In this document: one piece after another, positions 34,158-42,366 of the stretch
Layout: each line of letters begins with the position of its first letter
Position numbering within the stretch: the stretch's first letter is position 1
DNA from: an uncultured Clostridia bacterium
GTDB taxonomy: Bacteria; Bacillota; Clostridia; Oscillospirales; Oscillospiraceae
Assembly: GCA_947365965.1 (NCBI GenBank)
Contig: CANAZG010000002.1
Span: 1 to 64,000, forward strand
Length of the DNA stretch: 64,000 bases
Reading direction: 5' to 3'
Position numbers and translations under genes: made by a program
Notes under the pieces: model-generated
The model's database searches: none
What the model saw: the letters and a program-made list of their open reading frames with translations, nothing else
What the model was told of the DNA's origin: nothing

Positions 34158-34515
34158 GTTCCAATTCCTCCTTTACAAACACAAGGGCGTCGCTGGGGGT
34201 GTAGCCCAGCTCTGAGAGTACGCGCAGACAGTCGGCCACAGCGGCCCGGGCCCGGGCCTTGGCTGCCGCCTCGATGACCCCATGATCCTGGGTGACCGTG
34301 CGGCCGGCGGTGCGGCTGCCCACGGCCAGGCCGTCGGCCTCCAGCTGGGCCAGGGCCCGCTGCATGGTGTTGGGGTTGACCCCCGCCTGGGCCGCCAGCT
34401 CCCGCACCGCCGGCAGCCGCTCCCCGGGCGGGTACTGTCCCTTCAGGATGCGCAGGGTCAGCTGCTCCGTCAGCTGCTGCCAGATGGGCCTGTCGTCGGT
34501 AAATTTCCAGTCCAT
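34150..34515 (-). CDS. GntR family regulator (YtrA subfamily)
   Basis: 121 residues, the short YtrA form: an N-terminal winged helix (DDRPIWQQLTEQLTLRILKGQYPPGERLPAVRELAAQAGVNPNTMQRALAQLE) and a brief helical dimerisation tail instead of a ligand domain. The ATG at 34515 has AAAGGAGGAA upstream; the open frame further up is not translated. It heads the ABC operon and very likely represses it through the inverted repeat overlapping the promoter. Confidence 0.9.
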   Translation of the reverse strand: MDWKFTDDRPIWQQLTEQLTLRILKGQYPPGERLPAVRELAAQAGVNPNTMQRALAQLEADGLAVGSRTAGRTVTQDHGVIEAAAKARARAAVADCLRVLSELGYTPSDALVFVKEELEHE

Positions 34516-34620
34516 ATGTTCCTCCTTTCCCGGATGTAGTGGTTCTTTTGGTGGAAAACCATCCATCATAAATTTGAAAAGGGATTTCCGCACCTAATGC
34601 AGGGGCACAAGGTTCTGCGC

Positions 34621-34646
34621 TATTGTATTAGGTAATTAATACAATA
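34621..34646. promoter_or_regulatory. perfect inverted-repeat operator for the GntR regulator
   Basis: TATTGTATTA (34621-34630), 6 bases, TAATACAATA (34637-34646). The second arm covers the -10 element of the operon promoter. This is typical in form for YtrA-type repressors, where bound protein blocks RNA polymerase. Confidence 0.8.
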
Positions 34647-34669
34647 ATACATCCGGAGCAATTTGTCAA
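34641..34669 (-). promoter_or_regulatory. sigma-A promoter of the GntR-ABC-TraX operon
   Basis: On the minus strand: TTGACA (34664-34669), 17-base spacer, TATTGT (34641-34646). The -10 lies inside the operator. Confidence 0.78.
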
Positions 34670-34782
34670 GGCCTTTCTAAAAAAATTTTCCGCCGCATAG
34701 ATATGGATATGCTGACGCAGGGGCTGTCAAGAGGAACGGGAGCGCCCGCCTCTGCACGGATATGCTGACAACGGAGGCAGTT

Positions 34783-35055
34783 ATGGAAAAGAAGAAGGTA
34801 TTTCTTGAGGCGGCGGAGCTCTTTGATCTGCCGGCGGATCTGGTGGCGGGCCTGCCCCACGTGGAGGTGCTGGGCAGCGGCTATTTCTACATGGAGCACC
34901 ACCGGGGCATCCTCTCCTACAGCGGAGAGGAGATCGACATCAACGGGGATGGGAGCATCGTGCGGGTGTACGGCCAGGGGCTGGAGCTGACCAGCATGAC
35001 CGGGGAGGCCCTGCGCATACGGGGGGAGATCAGCCGGGTGGAGTGGGTGAAGTGA
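34783..35055 (+). CDS. yqfC: sporulation protein YqfC
   Basis: 90 residues of the YabP/YqfC family: LPADLVAGLPHVEVLGSGYFYMEHHRGIL, then IDINGDGSIVRVYGQGLELTSM. YqfC acts in the mother cell with YqfD and is made under sigma-E in Bacillus. The ATG at 34783 has GGAGG 5 bases upstream. The next gene, yqfD, begins one base after its stop. I found no convincing sigma-E promoter, although a 12-base direct repeat (GGATATGCTGAC) occurs twice upstream. Confidence 0.9.
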   Translation: MEKKKVFLEAAELFDLPADLVAGLPHVEVLGSGYFYMEHHRGILSYSGEEIDINGDGSIVRVYGQGLELTSMTGEALRIRGEISRVEWVK

Positions 35056-35056
35056 G

Positions 35057-36235
35057 ATGATGCGCCGCATAGTGAACCTCCTGAAGGGGGAGGTGACGGG
35101 CCGGGTGGAGAGCGGATTCCCGGAGCGGGTGCTGAACCTGTGCGCGGAGTACGGGATCGTATTCTGGGATCTCCAGTGGGTCTCGCCGGTGGAGTTCACC
35201 TTCACCCTGGCCCGGCGGGACTGGAAGCGGCTGCGCCGCCTCAGCCGCCGCATTGACTGCGACATGACGGCGGTGGCGTGGAAGGGCGTGCCCTTCTTCA
35301 TGGGCCGGATGCGCCGCCGCTACGCCCTGTGGGTGACCCTGGGGGCCTGCGTGGCCGCGCTGATCTGGGGGTCCTTCTTTATCTGGGACTTTGAGATCGA
35401 GGGCAACGAGGCGGTGTCCGAGGAGGAGATTCTGCGGGCCCTGGAGAAGTACGGGGTGGGGTTCGGAACCTACGGCTACGCCGTGGACTCCTTTGAGCTG
35501 CGCAACTACCTCCTGCTGGAGATCCCGGAGCTGAGCTACATTGCGGTGAACGTGAAGGGGTGCCGGGCCTACGTACAGGTCCGGGAGCGGATCCCGCCCC
35601 CGGAGATTGTCAGCAAGCGGCGGCCGGGGAACACGGTGGCCGCCAGGGACGCCCTCATCACCGCCATCGAGCCCTGGGACGGGGAGAAGCAGGTCCTGCC
35701 CGGCACACTGGTCAGCGAGGGGCAGCTGCTCATCTCCGGTGTGGTGGAGAACGACTTCGCCGGGGCCCGGTACCTGCGGGGCATGGGGAAAGTCTACGGC
35801 CGGACCTGGTACACCCTCCGCTGTCAGGTGCCCCTCACCGTGGAGCGGAAGGCCCACACCGGCGGGGAGCAGGTGCGCCGGGCCCTGCTGGTGGGAAAAA
35901 ATCGGATAAATTTGTATTTTGGCAGTAGCATTTCCGGGGATACTTGTGATAAAATAATAACTTGGGACAAGTGGCGGCTGCCCGGCGGGATCGCCCTGCC
36001 GGTGACCATGGTGACGGAGACCCTGCGGCCCTACACCCTCACCCAGGAGGTCAGGAGCGAGGAGGAGGCCCTGCGTCTGGCGGATCTGACGCTCACAAAG
36101 CAGCTGGCCAGGGCCATGGAGGATGGAAAGGTGCTCTCCCGGTCCCTGTCCGCGGAGGTGCGGGGGGACACCCTGCTGGTCACCCTCTCCGCCGAGTGCG
36201 AGGAGCAGGTGGGGCGGCTGGTGGAGCTGCCGTGA
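35057..36235 (+). CDS. yqfD: sporulation protein YqfD
   Basis: 392 residues. A cytoplasmic N-terminus, one membrane helix around residues 97-115, then the large extracytoplasmic domain with YVQVRERIPPPEI and the conserved RINLYF...KI segment. It works with YqfC in early engulfment. It is followed by phoH, the standard Firmicutes order. A short stretch (35889-35970) is strikingly A/T-rich against the rest of the gene, matching the Lys/Asn/Ile/Tyr-rich conserved motif. Confidence 0.92.
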   Translation: MMRRIVNLLKGEVTGRVESGFPERVLNLCAEYGIVFWDLQWVSPVEFTFTLARRDWKRLRRLSRRIDCDMTAVAWKGVPFFMGRMRRRYALWVTLGACVAALIWGSFFIWDFEIEGNEAVSEEEILRALEKYGVGFGTYGYAVDSFELRNYLLLEIPELSYIAVNVKGCRAYVQVRERIPPPEIVSKRRPGNTVAARDALITAIEPWDGEKQVLPGTLVSEGQLLISGVVENDFAGARYLRGMGKVYGRTWYTLRCQVPLTVERKAHTGGEQVRRALLVGKNRINLYFGSSISGDTCDKIITWDKWRLPGGIALPVTMVTETLRPYTLTQEVRSEEEALRLADLTLTKQLARAMEDGKVLSRSLSAEVRGDTLLVTLSAECEEQVGRLVELP

Positions 36236-36261
36236 GGGATTGATTTTTAGAAGAAATAAAA

Positions 36262-36338
36262 CCTTCCAACGCTTTTCTTTTGCTTCTTTTCCGGCAGGCC
36301 CGCCGGGGGCGGCGCCTGTTCACAGAGAAAAGAGGAGA
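36262..36338 (+). repeat. diverged dispersed repeat, copy 7, with GC-rich loop
   Basis: CTTTTCTTTTGCTTCTTTTCC, a GC-rich loop, then GTTCACAGAGAAAAGAGGAG. Arms pair only partly. It lies between yqfD and phoH. Confidence 0.5.
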
Positions 36339-36363
36339 ATCACAAAGGAGACAAGGCACATCT

Positions 36364-37344
36364 ATGGAACAAAGGATAGAAATCGAGCGGCTGGAGCAGG
36401 CGGTGAACATCTTCGGCTCCTTTGACGAGAACATCCGGCTCATGGAGGCGGAGTTCCGCGTAACCGTGGCCAACCGGGACGGGGAGCTGCGCATCACCGG
36501 CGAGCCGGAGGACGCCATGCTGGCCGCCAAGGCCATCCGGGCCCTGCTCACCCTCTCCAGCCGGGGGGAGAACATCGGGGAGCAGACCGTGCGCTACGTC
36601 ATCGGTCTGGCCCGGTCCGGCCAGGAGGAGAAGGTCTCCGAGCTGACGGCGGACGTGATCTGCATCACCGCCAAGGGCCGGCCGGTGAAGGCCAAGACCA
36701 TCGGACAGAAGCGGTACGTGGAGTCGGTGCTGAACAACACCGTCACCATCGGCGTGGGCCCCGCCGGCACGGGCAAGACCTATCTGGCGGTGGCCGCCGC
36801 CGTGGCCGCCTTCCGGGACAAGCAGGTCAACCGCATCATCCTCACCCGCCCGGCGGTGGAGGCCGGGGAGCGGCTGGGCTTCCTGCCCGGGGACCTCCAG
36901 AGCAAGGTGGACCCCTACCTCCGGCCCCTCTATGACGCCCTCTTTGACATGCTGGGGGCGGAGACCTACCACAAGTACCTGGAGCGGGGCAACATCGAGG
37001 TGGCCCCCCTGGCCTACATGCGGGGCCGGACCCTGGACGACAGCTTCATTATCCTGGACGAGGCCCAGAACACCAGCCGGGAGCAGATGAAGATGTTCCT
37101 CACCCGCATGGGCTTCGGCTCCAAGGTGGTCATCACCGGGGACGTGACCCAGATCGACCTGCCGGCGGACAAGACATCTGGCCTGAAGGAGGCTGTGCGG
37201 GTGCTGAAAAACGTGGAGGGCATCGGCATCTGCACCCTCACGGACCAGGACGTGGTCCGCCATGTGATGGTCCAGCGGATCATCAAGGCATACGACGACT
37301 ACTACAGCTATAGCGGCAAGGGGAAGAAGAGGGCCCGGGAATGA
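36364..37344 (+). CDS. phoH: PhoH family ATPase
   Basis: 326 residues. The N-terminal KH-like part ([25 protein letters not shown]) precedes the RecA-like domain with Walker [10 protein letters not shown] (about 132-139), [18 protein letters not shown] and Walker [10 protein letters not shown]. PhoH proteins are RNA-linked ATPases. I chose the ATG at 36364 because the upstream frame lies in a repeat. It overlaps the next acetyltransferase by 4 bases (ATGA). In Bacillus pgpH and ybeY follow; here pgpH is missing. Confidence 0.93.
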   Translation: MEQRIEIERLEQAVNIFGSFDENIRLMEAEFRVTVANRDGELRITGEPEDAMLAAKAIRALLTLSSRGENIGEQTVRYVIGLARSGQEEKVSELTADVICITAKGRPVKAKTIGQKRYVESVLNNTVTIGVGPAGTGKTYLAVAAAVAAFRDKQVNRIILTRPAVEAGERLGFLPGDLQSKVDPYLRPLYDALFDMLGAETYHKYLERGNIEVAPLAYMRGRTLDDSFIILDEAQNTSREQMKMFLTRMGFGSKVVITGDVTQIDLPADKTSGLKEAVRVLKNVEGIGICTLTDQDVVRHVMVQRIIKAYDDYYSYSGKGKKRARE

Positions 37345-37763
37345 TCCGATACGTGCTGGCGGAGGACAGGCCCTTCTGGCTCCGGCTGGACCGGCATCTG
37401 GCGGAGGAGGGCTTTGCCCGGAAGGTCCGGGACCGGGAGGGGTATGTCCTGCTGGAGGCAGGCCGCCCCGCCGGCCTGCTGCGCTGGAACCTCTTCTGGG
37501 ACGAGATCCCCTTCTGCACCCTCCTGGCCGTGGCGGAGGACCGGCGGGGCCAGGGGCTGGGGCGGGCTCTCCTGGCCCGGTGGGAATCGGACATGGCGGC
37601 CCGGGGCCATAAGCTGGTGATGACCTCCACCCGGGCGGACGAGCGCGCCCAGGGGTTTTACCGGCGGATGGGCTACCGGGACGCGGGGAGCCTGCTCCTC
37701 CGGGAGGCGGGCTATGAGCAGCCTGCGGAGCTGTTTTTCACCAAGGAACTGAAAGAGAAGTGA
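37341..37763 (+). CDS. GNAT family N-acetyltransferase
   Basis: 140 residues of a single GNAT domain. The acetyl-CoA loop is EDRRGQGLGRALLARWE, and the end GFYRRMGYRDAGSLLL is typical. It overlaps phoH by four bases and is followed 4 bases later by ybeY, so it is embedded in a conserved RNA-maturation operon. The substrate is unknown. Confidence 0.88.
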   Translation: MIRYVLAEDRPFWLRLDRHLAEEGFARKVRDREGYVLLEAGRPAGLLRWNLFWDEIPFCTLLAVAEDRRGQGLGRALLARWESDMAARGHKLVMTSTRADERAQGFYRRMGYRDAGSLLLREAGYEQPAELFFTKELKEK

Positions 37764-37767
37764 TTGG

Positions 37768-38259
37768 ATGGCAAAAAGACACTACATCCCCGTGACGGCG
37801 GACGTGCCGGGGATCAGCGAGAGTATGCGGGCCTTCATTCGCAAGGTGATCCGCGCCGCCCTGGCGGCCCAGGGGGTGGACTTCCCCTGCGAGGTGGACG
37901 TGTGCGTCACCAACGACGCCAGGATCCGCGAGGTGAACCTGGAGCAGCGGGGGGTGGACCGGCCCACGGACGTGCTCAGCTTCCCCATGTTCCCCCTGGA
38001 GCCGGGACAGCTCCCCGGTCCGGAGGACGCGGACCCGGCCACGGGGCTGATCCCCCTGGGGGACATGATGCTCTCCATGGAGCGGGTCCAGGCCCAGGCC
38101 AAGGAGTACGGCCACTCTAACCGCCGGGAGCTGGCCTATCTGGTGGTCCACTCGGTCCTCCACCTGCTGGGCTATGACCACCTGGACGAGGGGCCGGAGA
38201 AGGCCCGGATGCGGGCCCGGGAGGAGGCCATTATGGCGGAGCTGGGATTGGAGCGGTAA
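37768..38259 (+). CDS. ybeY: endoribonuclease YbeY
   Basis: 163 residues. The zinc signature HSVLHLLGYDH (HxxxHxxxxxH) lies near the C-terminus, and RPTDVLSFPMFP is the other family motif. YbeY processes 16S rRNA 3' ends and takes part in ribosome quality control. It sits between the acetyltransferase and a membrane hydrolase. Length is normal. Confidence 0.95.
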   Translation: MAKRHYIPVTADVPGISESMRAFIRKVIRAALAAQGVDFPCEVDVCVTNDARIREVNLEQRGVDRPTDVLSFPMFPLEPGQLPGPEDADPATGLIPLGDMMLSMERVQAQAKEYGHSNRRELAYLVVHSVLHLLGYDHLDEGPEKARMRAREEAIMAELGLER

Positions 38260-38260
38260 G

Positions 38261-39340
38261 ATGAAAACACAGAAAAGAAGGAGCGCTCTGAAAATCGCGG
38301 GCCTGGTCCTGCTGGCGGCGGCGGTCCTCTTCTCCCTTGTGTCCCTGGCGGCGGTGCAGGTTCTCTTCAGCGACACCTTCCGGCGCACCGCGCCCCGGGA
38401 GTACACCGCCAGCCTCCGCTATGGCGACGTGGCGGACCAGTACGGCCGGGAGGCGGTCAGCTTCCTCTCCGGCAAAAACCGCCTGCGGGGCCACCTCTAC
38501 GGCGGGGGAAACCCGGCGGGGCTGGTGGTCATCTCCCACGGCCTGGGGGGCGGCGAGGAGAGCTATCTGTCCGAGGCCCTGTACTTTGTGGATCACGGCT
38601 ATCAGGTCCTGTGCTACAGCAACACCGGCTGCTGGGACAGCGAGGGGAAAAACTGCGTGGGCCTGAGCCAGTCCCTGCTGGATCTGGACGCGGCCCTGAC
38701 CTGGGCGGAGGGGGAGAGCCGGTTCGACGGCCTGCCCGTCCTCCTCTACGGCCACAGCTGGGGCGGCTACGCCGCGGCGGCGGTCCTCCACTTTGACCAC
38801 CGGGTCACCGCCGCCGCCAGCGTGGCCGGGTTCAACGATCCCCTGCCTATGATCCTCTCCTGGGGGGAGGACATGATAGGGCCCCTGGTCTACGCGGAGT
38901 ATCCCTTCATCTGGCTCAACCAGAAGCTGACCTTCGGCGATACCCTGTCCCTGACAGCGGTGGACGCCATCAACGCCGCCGGTACGCCGGTGCTCCTCCT
39001 CCACGGCAGCGCTGACGGCACGGTGGGCTTTGACACGGTCAGCATCATGGCCGCCCGGGGCCGGATCACCAACCCCAACGTGGAGTACATCGTCCGCAGC
39101 CAGGAGGGGCAGGATGGACACAACAGCCTCTTCCAGTCCCCGGACAGCATCGCCTACCGGGAGGAGATCAACCGGGCCTATGAGGCCCTCTACGAGCAGT
39201 ACGGCGGGGAGATCCCGGATGACGTGAAGGAGGCCTTCTACGCGCCCATTGACAAGCGCCGGGCCTCGGCGGTGGACGGGGAATTTATGGACAGCGTTTT
39301 GGACTTCTACCAAAGGGCAAGCTCAATGCCCTCAGATTAA
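38261..39340 (+). CDS. membrane-anchored alpha/beta hydrolase
   Basis: 359 residues. An N-terminal signal-anchor (about 9-30) places the catalytic domain outside. Motifs: VVISHGLGGGEESY (oxyanion), YGHSWGGYAA (nucleophile Ser), LLLHGSADGTV (acid) and GQDGHNSLF (His). It starts one base after the ybeY stop and ends 23 bases before era, where Bacillus carries dgkA and cdd. The start at 38261 follows the ybeY stop; the longer frame overlaps ybeY. Its substrate is unknown. Confidence 0.85.
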   Translation: MKTQKRRSALKIAGLVLLAAAVLFSLVSLAAVQVLFSDTFRRTAPREYTASLRYGDVADQYGREAVSFLSGKNRLRGHLYGGGNPAGLVVISHGLGGGEESYLSEALYFVDHGYQVLCYSNTGCWDSEGKNCVGLSQSLLDLDAALTWAEGESRFDGLPVLLYGHSWGGYAAAAVLHFDHRVTAAASVAGFNDPLPMILSWGEDMIGPLVYAEYPFIWLNQKLTFGDTLSLTAVDAINAAGTPVLLLHGSADGTVGFDTVSIMAARGRITNPNVEYIVRSQEGQDGHNSLFQSPDSIAYREEINRAYEALYEQYGGEIPDDVKEAFYAPIDKRRASAVDGEFMDSVLDFYQRASSMPSD

Positions 39341-39363
39341 GAAAGTTGAGGATTACCTGAGAA

Positions 39364-40275
39364 ATGAACGAGATCAAGAAAACAGCCATGATTACCATTG
39401 CCGGACGGCCCAACGTGGGCAAGTCCACCCTCACCAACGCCCTGGTGGGGGAGAAGATTGCCATTGTCTCCTCCAAGCCCCAGACCACCCGCACCCGCAT
39501 CTCCGGCGTGGCCAACCGGGGGGACACCCAGTTCGTCCTCCTGGACACCCCGGGCTTCCACAGGCCCCGGACCCGGCTGGGGGACTACATGGTAAAGGTG
39601 GTCCGGGAGTCGGTGGCGGACGTGGACGGGGTGTGCCTGCTGGTGGAGCCCATCGCCAAGGTGGGGCCCCCGGAGCAGGCCCTCATTGACCGGATCCGGG
39701 AGGAGAAGCTGCCCGCGGTGCTGGTCATCAACAAGATCGACACCGTGGAGAAGGCCCAGCTGCTGGAGGTGATGGCCGCCTACAGCGGCGCCTATCCCTT
39801 TGACGCCATTATCCCCATCTCCGCCCAGCGGAAGGAGGGCCTGGACGTGCTCATGGAGCAGCTGGAGAAGTACGCCGCCCCGGGCCCCCAGCTCTTCCCC
39901 GACGGCATGACCTCGGACCAGCCGGAGCGGCAGATTGCGGCGGAGATCGTCCGGGAGAAGCTGCTGCGGAACCTGGACAAGGAGGTGCCCCACGGCACGG
40001 CCGTGGAGGTGACCAGATTCTCCGAGCGGGACGGCGGCGGCACCGCCCCCGGGATCATTGATCTGGACGTGACCATCTACTGCGAGAAGGCCAGCCACAA
40101 GGGCATCATCATCGGCAAAAACGGGGCTACCCTGAAAAAAATCGCCTCCCACGCCCGGGAGGACATCGAGCGGTTTATGGGCGCGAAGGTCTACATGGAG
40201 ACCTGGGTAAAGGTGAAGGAGAACTGGCGGGATAATTTGAACTACGTCCGCTCCTTTGGGTATGACGAGCAGTAG
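39364..40275 (+). CDS. era: GTPase Era
   Basis: 303 residues. G1 GRPNVGKSTL, G3 DTPGF, G4 NKID, then a C-terminal KH domain with GKNGATLKKIASHARED that binds the 3' end of 16S rRNA. Era checks 30S maturation and works with YbeY, encoded upstream. It is followed by an acetyltransferase, yqzL and recO. Confidence 0.97.
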   Translation: MNEIKKTAMITIAGRPNVGKSTLTNALVGEKIAIVSSKPQTTRTRISGVANRGDTQFVLLDTPGFHRPRTRLGDYMVKVVRESVADVDGVCLLVEPIAKVGPPEQALIDRIREEKLPAVLVINKIDTVEKAQLLEVMAAYSGAYPFDAIIPISAQRKEGLDVLMEQLEKYAAPGPQLFPDGMTSDQPERQIAAEIVREKLLRNLDKEVPHGTAVEVTRFSERDGGGTAPGIIDLDVTIYCEKASHKGIIIGKNGATLKKIASHAREDIERFMGAKVYMETWVKVKENWRDNLNYVRSFGYDEQ

Positions 40276-40287
40276 GAGGGGACCGGC

Positions 40288-40836
40288 ATGGAATATACGG
40301 AGAAAACCGTCAAACTGAAAAACGGGAAAACCTGTTTCCTCCGCCGCGGGGAGGAGGCGGACGCAGCTATGCTGGTGGACTATTTGAAGGCCACCGCCGG
40401 GGAGACGCCCTATCTTATGCGGGAGCCGGAGGAGGTCCAACTCACGGCAGAGGAGGAGTGGGATCTCATCCGGGAGAAAAACAGCGAGGAGCGGACGCTG
40501 AACCTGCTGGCCTTTGTGGATGGAGAGCACGCTGGAAACTGCGCCTTCAACCCCGTCTCCGAGCGCAGCCGGGCCCGCCACCGCTGCACGGTGAGCATCG
40601 CCCTGTACCGGAAATTCTGGGGCATGGGCATCGGGACCGCCCTGCTGGGGGAGATCCTGGATATGGCAAAATCCGCGGGCTACGAGCAGGCGGAGCTGGA
40701 GGTGGTGTCCGCCAACCGGCCGGCCGCTGCGCTGTACAGAAAATTCGGCTTTGAGACCACCGGGACCATGCCCCGGGTGATGAAGTACGGGGACGGGACC
40801 TATGCGGATTTCCTGTTCATGGTGAAAACGCTGTAA
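40288..40836 (+). CDS. GNAT family N-acetyltransferase
   Basis: 182 residues, one GNAT domain. The acetyl-CoA loop is LYRKFWGMGIGTALLGEIL, with YRKFGFETTG near the end. GGAGGGGA precedes the ATG, 12 bases after era. It is one of three acetyltransferases inserted in the phoH-recO region; its substrate cannot be told. Confidence 0.87.
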   Translation: MEYTEKTVKLKNGKTCFLRRGEEADAAMLVDYLKATAGETPYLMREPEEVQLTAEEEWDLIREKNSEERTLNLLAFVDGEHAGNCAFNPVSERSRARHRCTVSIALYRKFWGMGIGTALLGEILDMAKSAGYEQAELEVVSANRPAAALYRKFGFETTGTMPRVMKYGDGTYADFLFMVKTL

Positions 40837-40914
40837 GGGAGCCAAATCCCCCACAACTTCCCACGGATGGTCCGTCCCCTTTCCGCCCAACATAAGGGCG
40901 GGAGGGAGAGGGCA

Positions 40915-41001
40915 TTGGAGGATAGATACTGGGACCTGTTCTGGGCCACCGGCGCGCCGGCGTTCTATCTTCTCACGAGGAAGGACGGGGAACAGGACTG
41001 A
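40915..41001 (+). CDS. YqzL family small protein
   Basis: 28 residues from a TTG at 40915 with GGGAGGGAG upstream: it contains YWDLFWATGAPAFYLL, the YqzL pattern of an aromatic-rich start followed by TG..YLL. YqzL proteins are found in exactly this place, between era and recO, across Firmicutes, and their function is unknown. The position and motif together make the call fairly good despite the size. Confidence 0.7.
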   Translation: MEDRYWDLFWATGAPAFYLLTRKDGEQD

Positions 41002-41021
41002 CGGCGGGACCTCCCGCCGTC
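41000..41021 (+). other. hairpin between yqzL and recO
   Basis: GACGGCGGG and CCCGCCGTC pair around ACCT, overlapping the yqzL stop. There is no T-run, so it may be an RNA processing or stability element rather than a terminator. Confidence 0.45.
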
Positions 41022-41039
41022 TACATAGAGGGACAAGAG

Positions 41040-41789
41040 ATGGCGAGAGAACGGACGGTAGTGAAGGGCATCGTGCTGCGGGCGGTGGACACCAAGGAGA
41101 GCGACAGGATATTGACCCTGCTGACGGCCCAGGGCAAGCTGCCCGTGGTGGCCAAGGGGGCCAGGAGCCGGAGGAGCCGGGTCACGGCCTGCACCCAGCT
41201 GCTGGCCTACGGCGAGCTGACCCTCAGCGAGAGCCGGGGCTGGCAGTACCTGACTGAGGGGAGCACCATCGAGCTCTTCCAGGGGATCCGGGGGGACATC
41301 GGGCTTCTGAGCCTGGCCAGCTACTTTGCGGAGCTGACGGAGGCGGTGGCCCAGGAGAACACGGAGAGCGGGGAGGTTTTATCCCTGCTGCTCAACGCCC
41401 TCTACGCCCTGGGGACCCTCAAGCGGCCGGAGAAGCTGGTGAAGGCGGCCTTTGAGCTGCGGCTGATGGGGGCGGCCGGCTTTGAGCCCCTGACGGACGC
41501 CTGCGCCTACTGCGGCGTGCCGGACCCGGCGGAGCCCCTGCTGGATACGGCGGGGGGCGTGATCCGGTGCAGACAGTGCGGCAGAGGGGAGCACGGGCTG
41601 TCCATGCCCCTGAGCCCCGCCTCCCTGACCGCCATGCGGTGGGCGCTCCGTCAGGAGGTCCGGCATCTGTGCGACTTCCGCCTGCCGGACCGGGACCTGG
41701 CCCTGCTGGCGGACGCGGCGGAGGCGTATGTCCACACGGTGCTGGAGCGGGGGTTCCGGACCCTGGACTTCTATAAGAGCCTGGGCTGA
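41040..41789 (+). CDS. recO: DNA repair protein RecO
   Basis: 249 residues. An N-terminal OB fold (KGIVLRAVDTKESDRILTLLTAQGK), a helical core and a zinc-binding CAYCG...CRQCG. RecO loads RecA on SSB-coated single strands with RecR. It follows era and yqzL as in most Firmicutes. Length and motifs are normal. Confidence 0.94.
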   Translation: MARERTVVKGIVLRAVDTKESDRILTLLTAQGKLPVVAKGARSRRSRVTACTQLLAYGELTLSESRGWQYLTEGSTIELFQGIRGDIGLLSLASYFAELTEAVAQENTESGEVLSLLLNALYALGTLKRPEKLVKAAFELRLMGAAGFEPLTDACAYCGVPDPAEPLLDTAGGVIRCRQCGRGEHGLSMPLSPASLTAMRWALRQEVRHLCDFRLPDRDLALLADAAEAYVHTVLERGFRTLDFYKSLG

Positions 41790-41803
41790 GAGGAGGAGAC
41801 CAC

Positions 41804-42304
41804 ATGCAGGTGGAATTGACAGCGGTTCTCCCGGTGGAGAAGGAGACGCTCCGTAATTTACTGGAAAAATACAACTATGAGTTTTCGCAATATGATCTCA
41901 TCCCCTTCAACGAGGAGGGGCTGTACGGATACCGCTACCTGGACAGCTATTTCACCCAGCCGGACCGGGCGGCCTGGTTTATCCGGGCGGACCGGCATCT
42001 GGCGGGGTTTGTGCTGGTAAACCGCCACCCGGACTGCGGACGGCCCCTGGACTGGGCGGTGGCGGAGTTCTTCGTGGCCTACCCCTTCCGCCGCCGGGGG
42101 GTGGGCAGCGCGGCCATGGCGGAGATCTTCCGCCGGTTCAAGGGGAACTGGCAGATCAAGTACCACCCCCGCAACGAGGCCAGCGCCGCTTTCTGGCAGG
42201 CCGTGGCGGAGCGCGCCGCCGCCGGGGCGGTGGGGAACGTCTCGGGGGACAGCCCCTACCAGGACGGCTCGGAGGCCAGGGTGCTGTGCTTTTGCGTGGA
42301 ATAG
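41804..42304 (+). CDS. GNAT family N-acetyltransferase
   Basis: 166 residues. The central GNAT signature is FFVAYPFRRRGVGSAAMAEIFRRF and the tail NEASAAFWQAVAE. It resembles the predicted acetyltransferases of the YitI/EIS-like small group, but no substrate is known. AGAGGAGGAG lies before the ATG, 14 bases after recO. The gene stops just before a dispersed repeat. Confidence 0.82.
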   Translation: MQVELTAVLPVEKETLRNLLEKYNYEFSQYDLIPFNEEGLYGYRYLDSYFTQPDRAAWFIRADRHLAGFVLVNRHPDCGRPLDWAVAEFFVAYPFRRRGVGSAAMAEIFRRFKGNWQIKYHPRNEASAAFWQAVAERAAAGAVGNVSGDSPYQDGSEARVLCFCVE

Positions 42305-42305
42305 C

Positions 42306-42359
42306 GTTCTTTTTCTTTGTGAACAAAGAAAAAGAACCAAAAAGAAAAACTTTAGAGGT
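42306..42359 (-). repeat. dispersed A/T-rich palindromic repeat, copy 8
   Basis: Stem GTTCTTTTTCTTTGT / ACAAAGAAAAAGAAC (42306-42337), then CAAAAAGAAAAACTTTAGAGG. The AGAGG end continues as TGG and forms the ribosome site of the CPBP gene. Confidence 0.82.
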
Positions 42360-42366
42360 GGTATTC

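Noticed and set aside
36262-36363. N-terminal extension of PhoH into the upstream open frame
   Set aside because: The extension is repeat-derived sequence; the ATG at 36364 matches the conserved start of the family.
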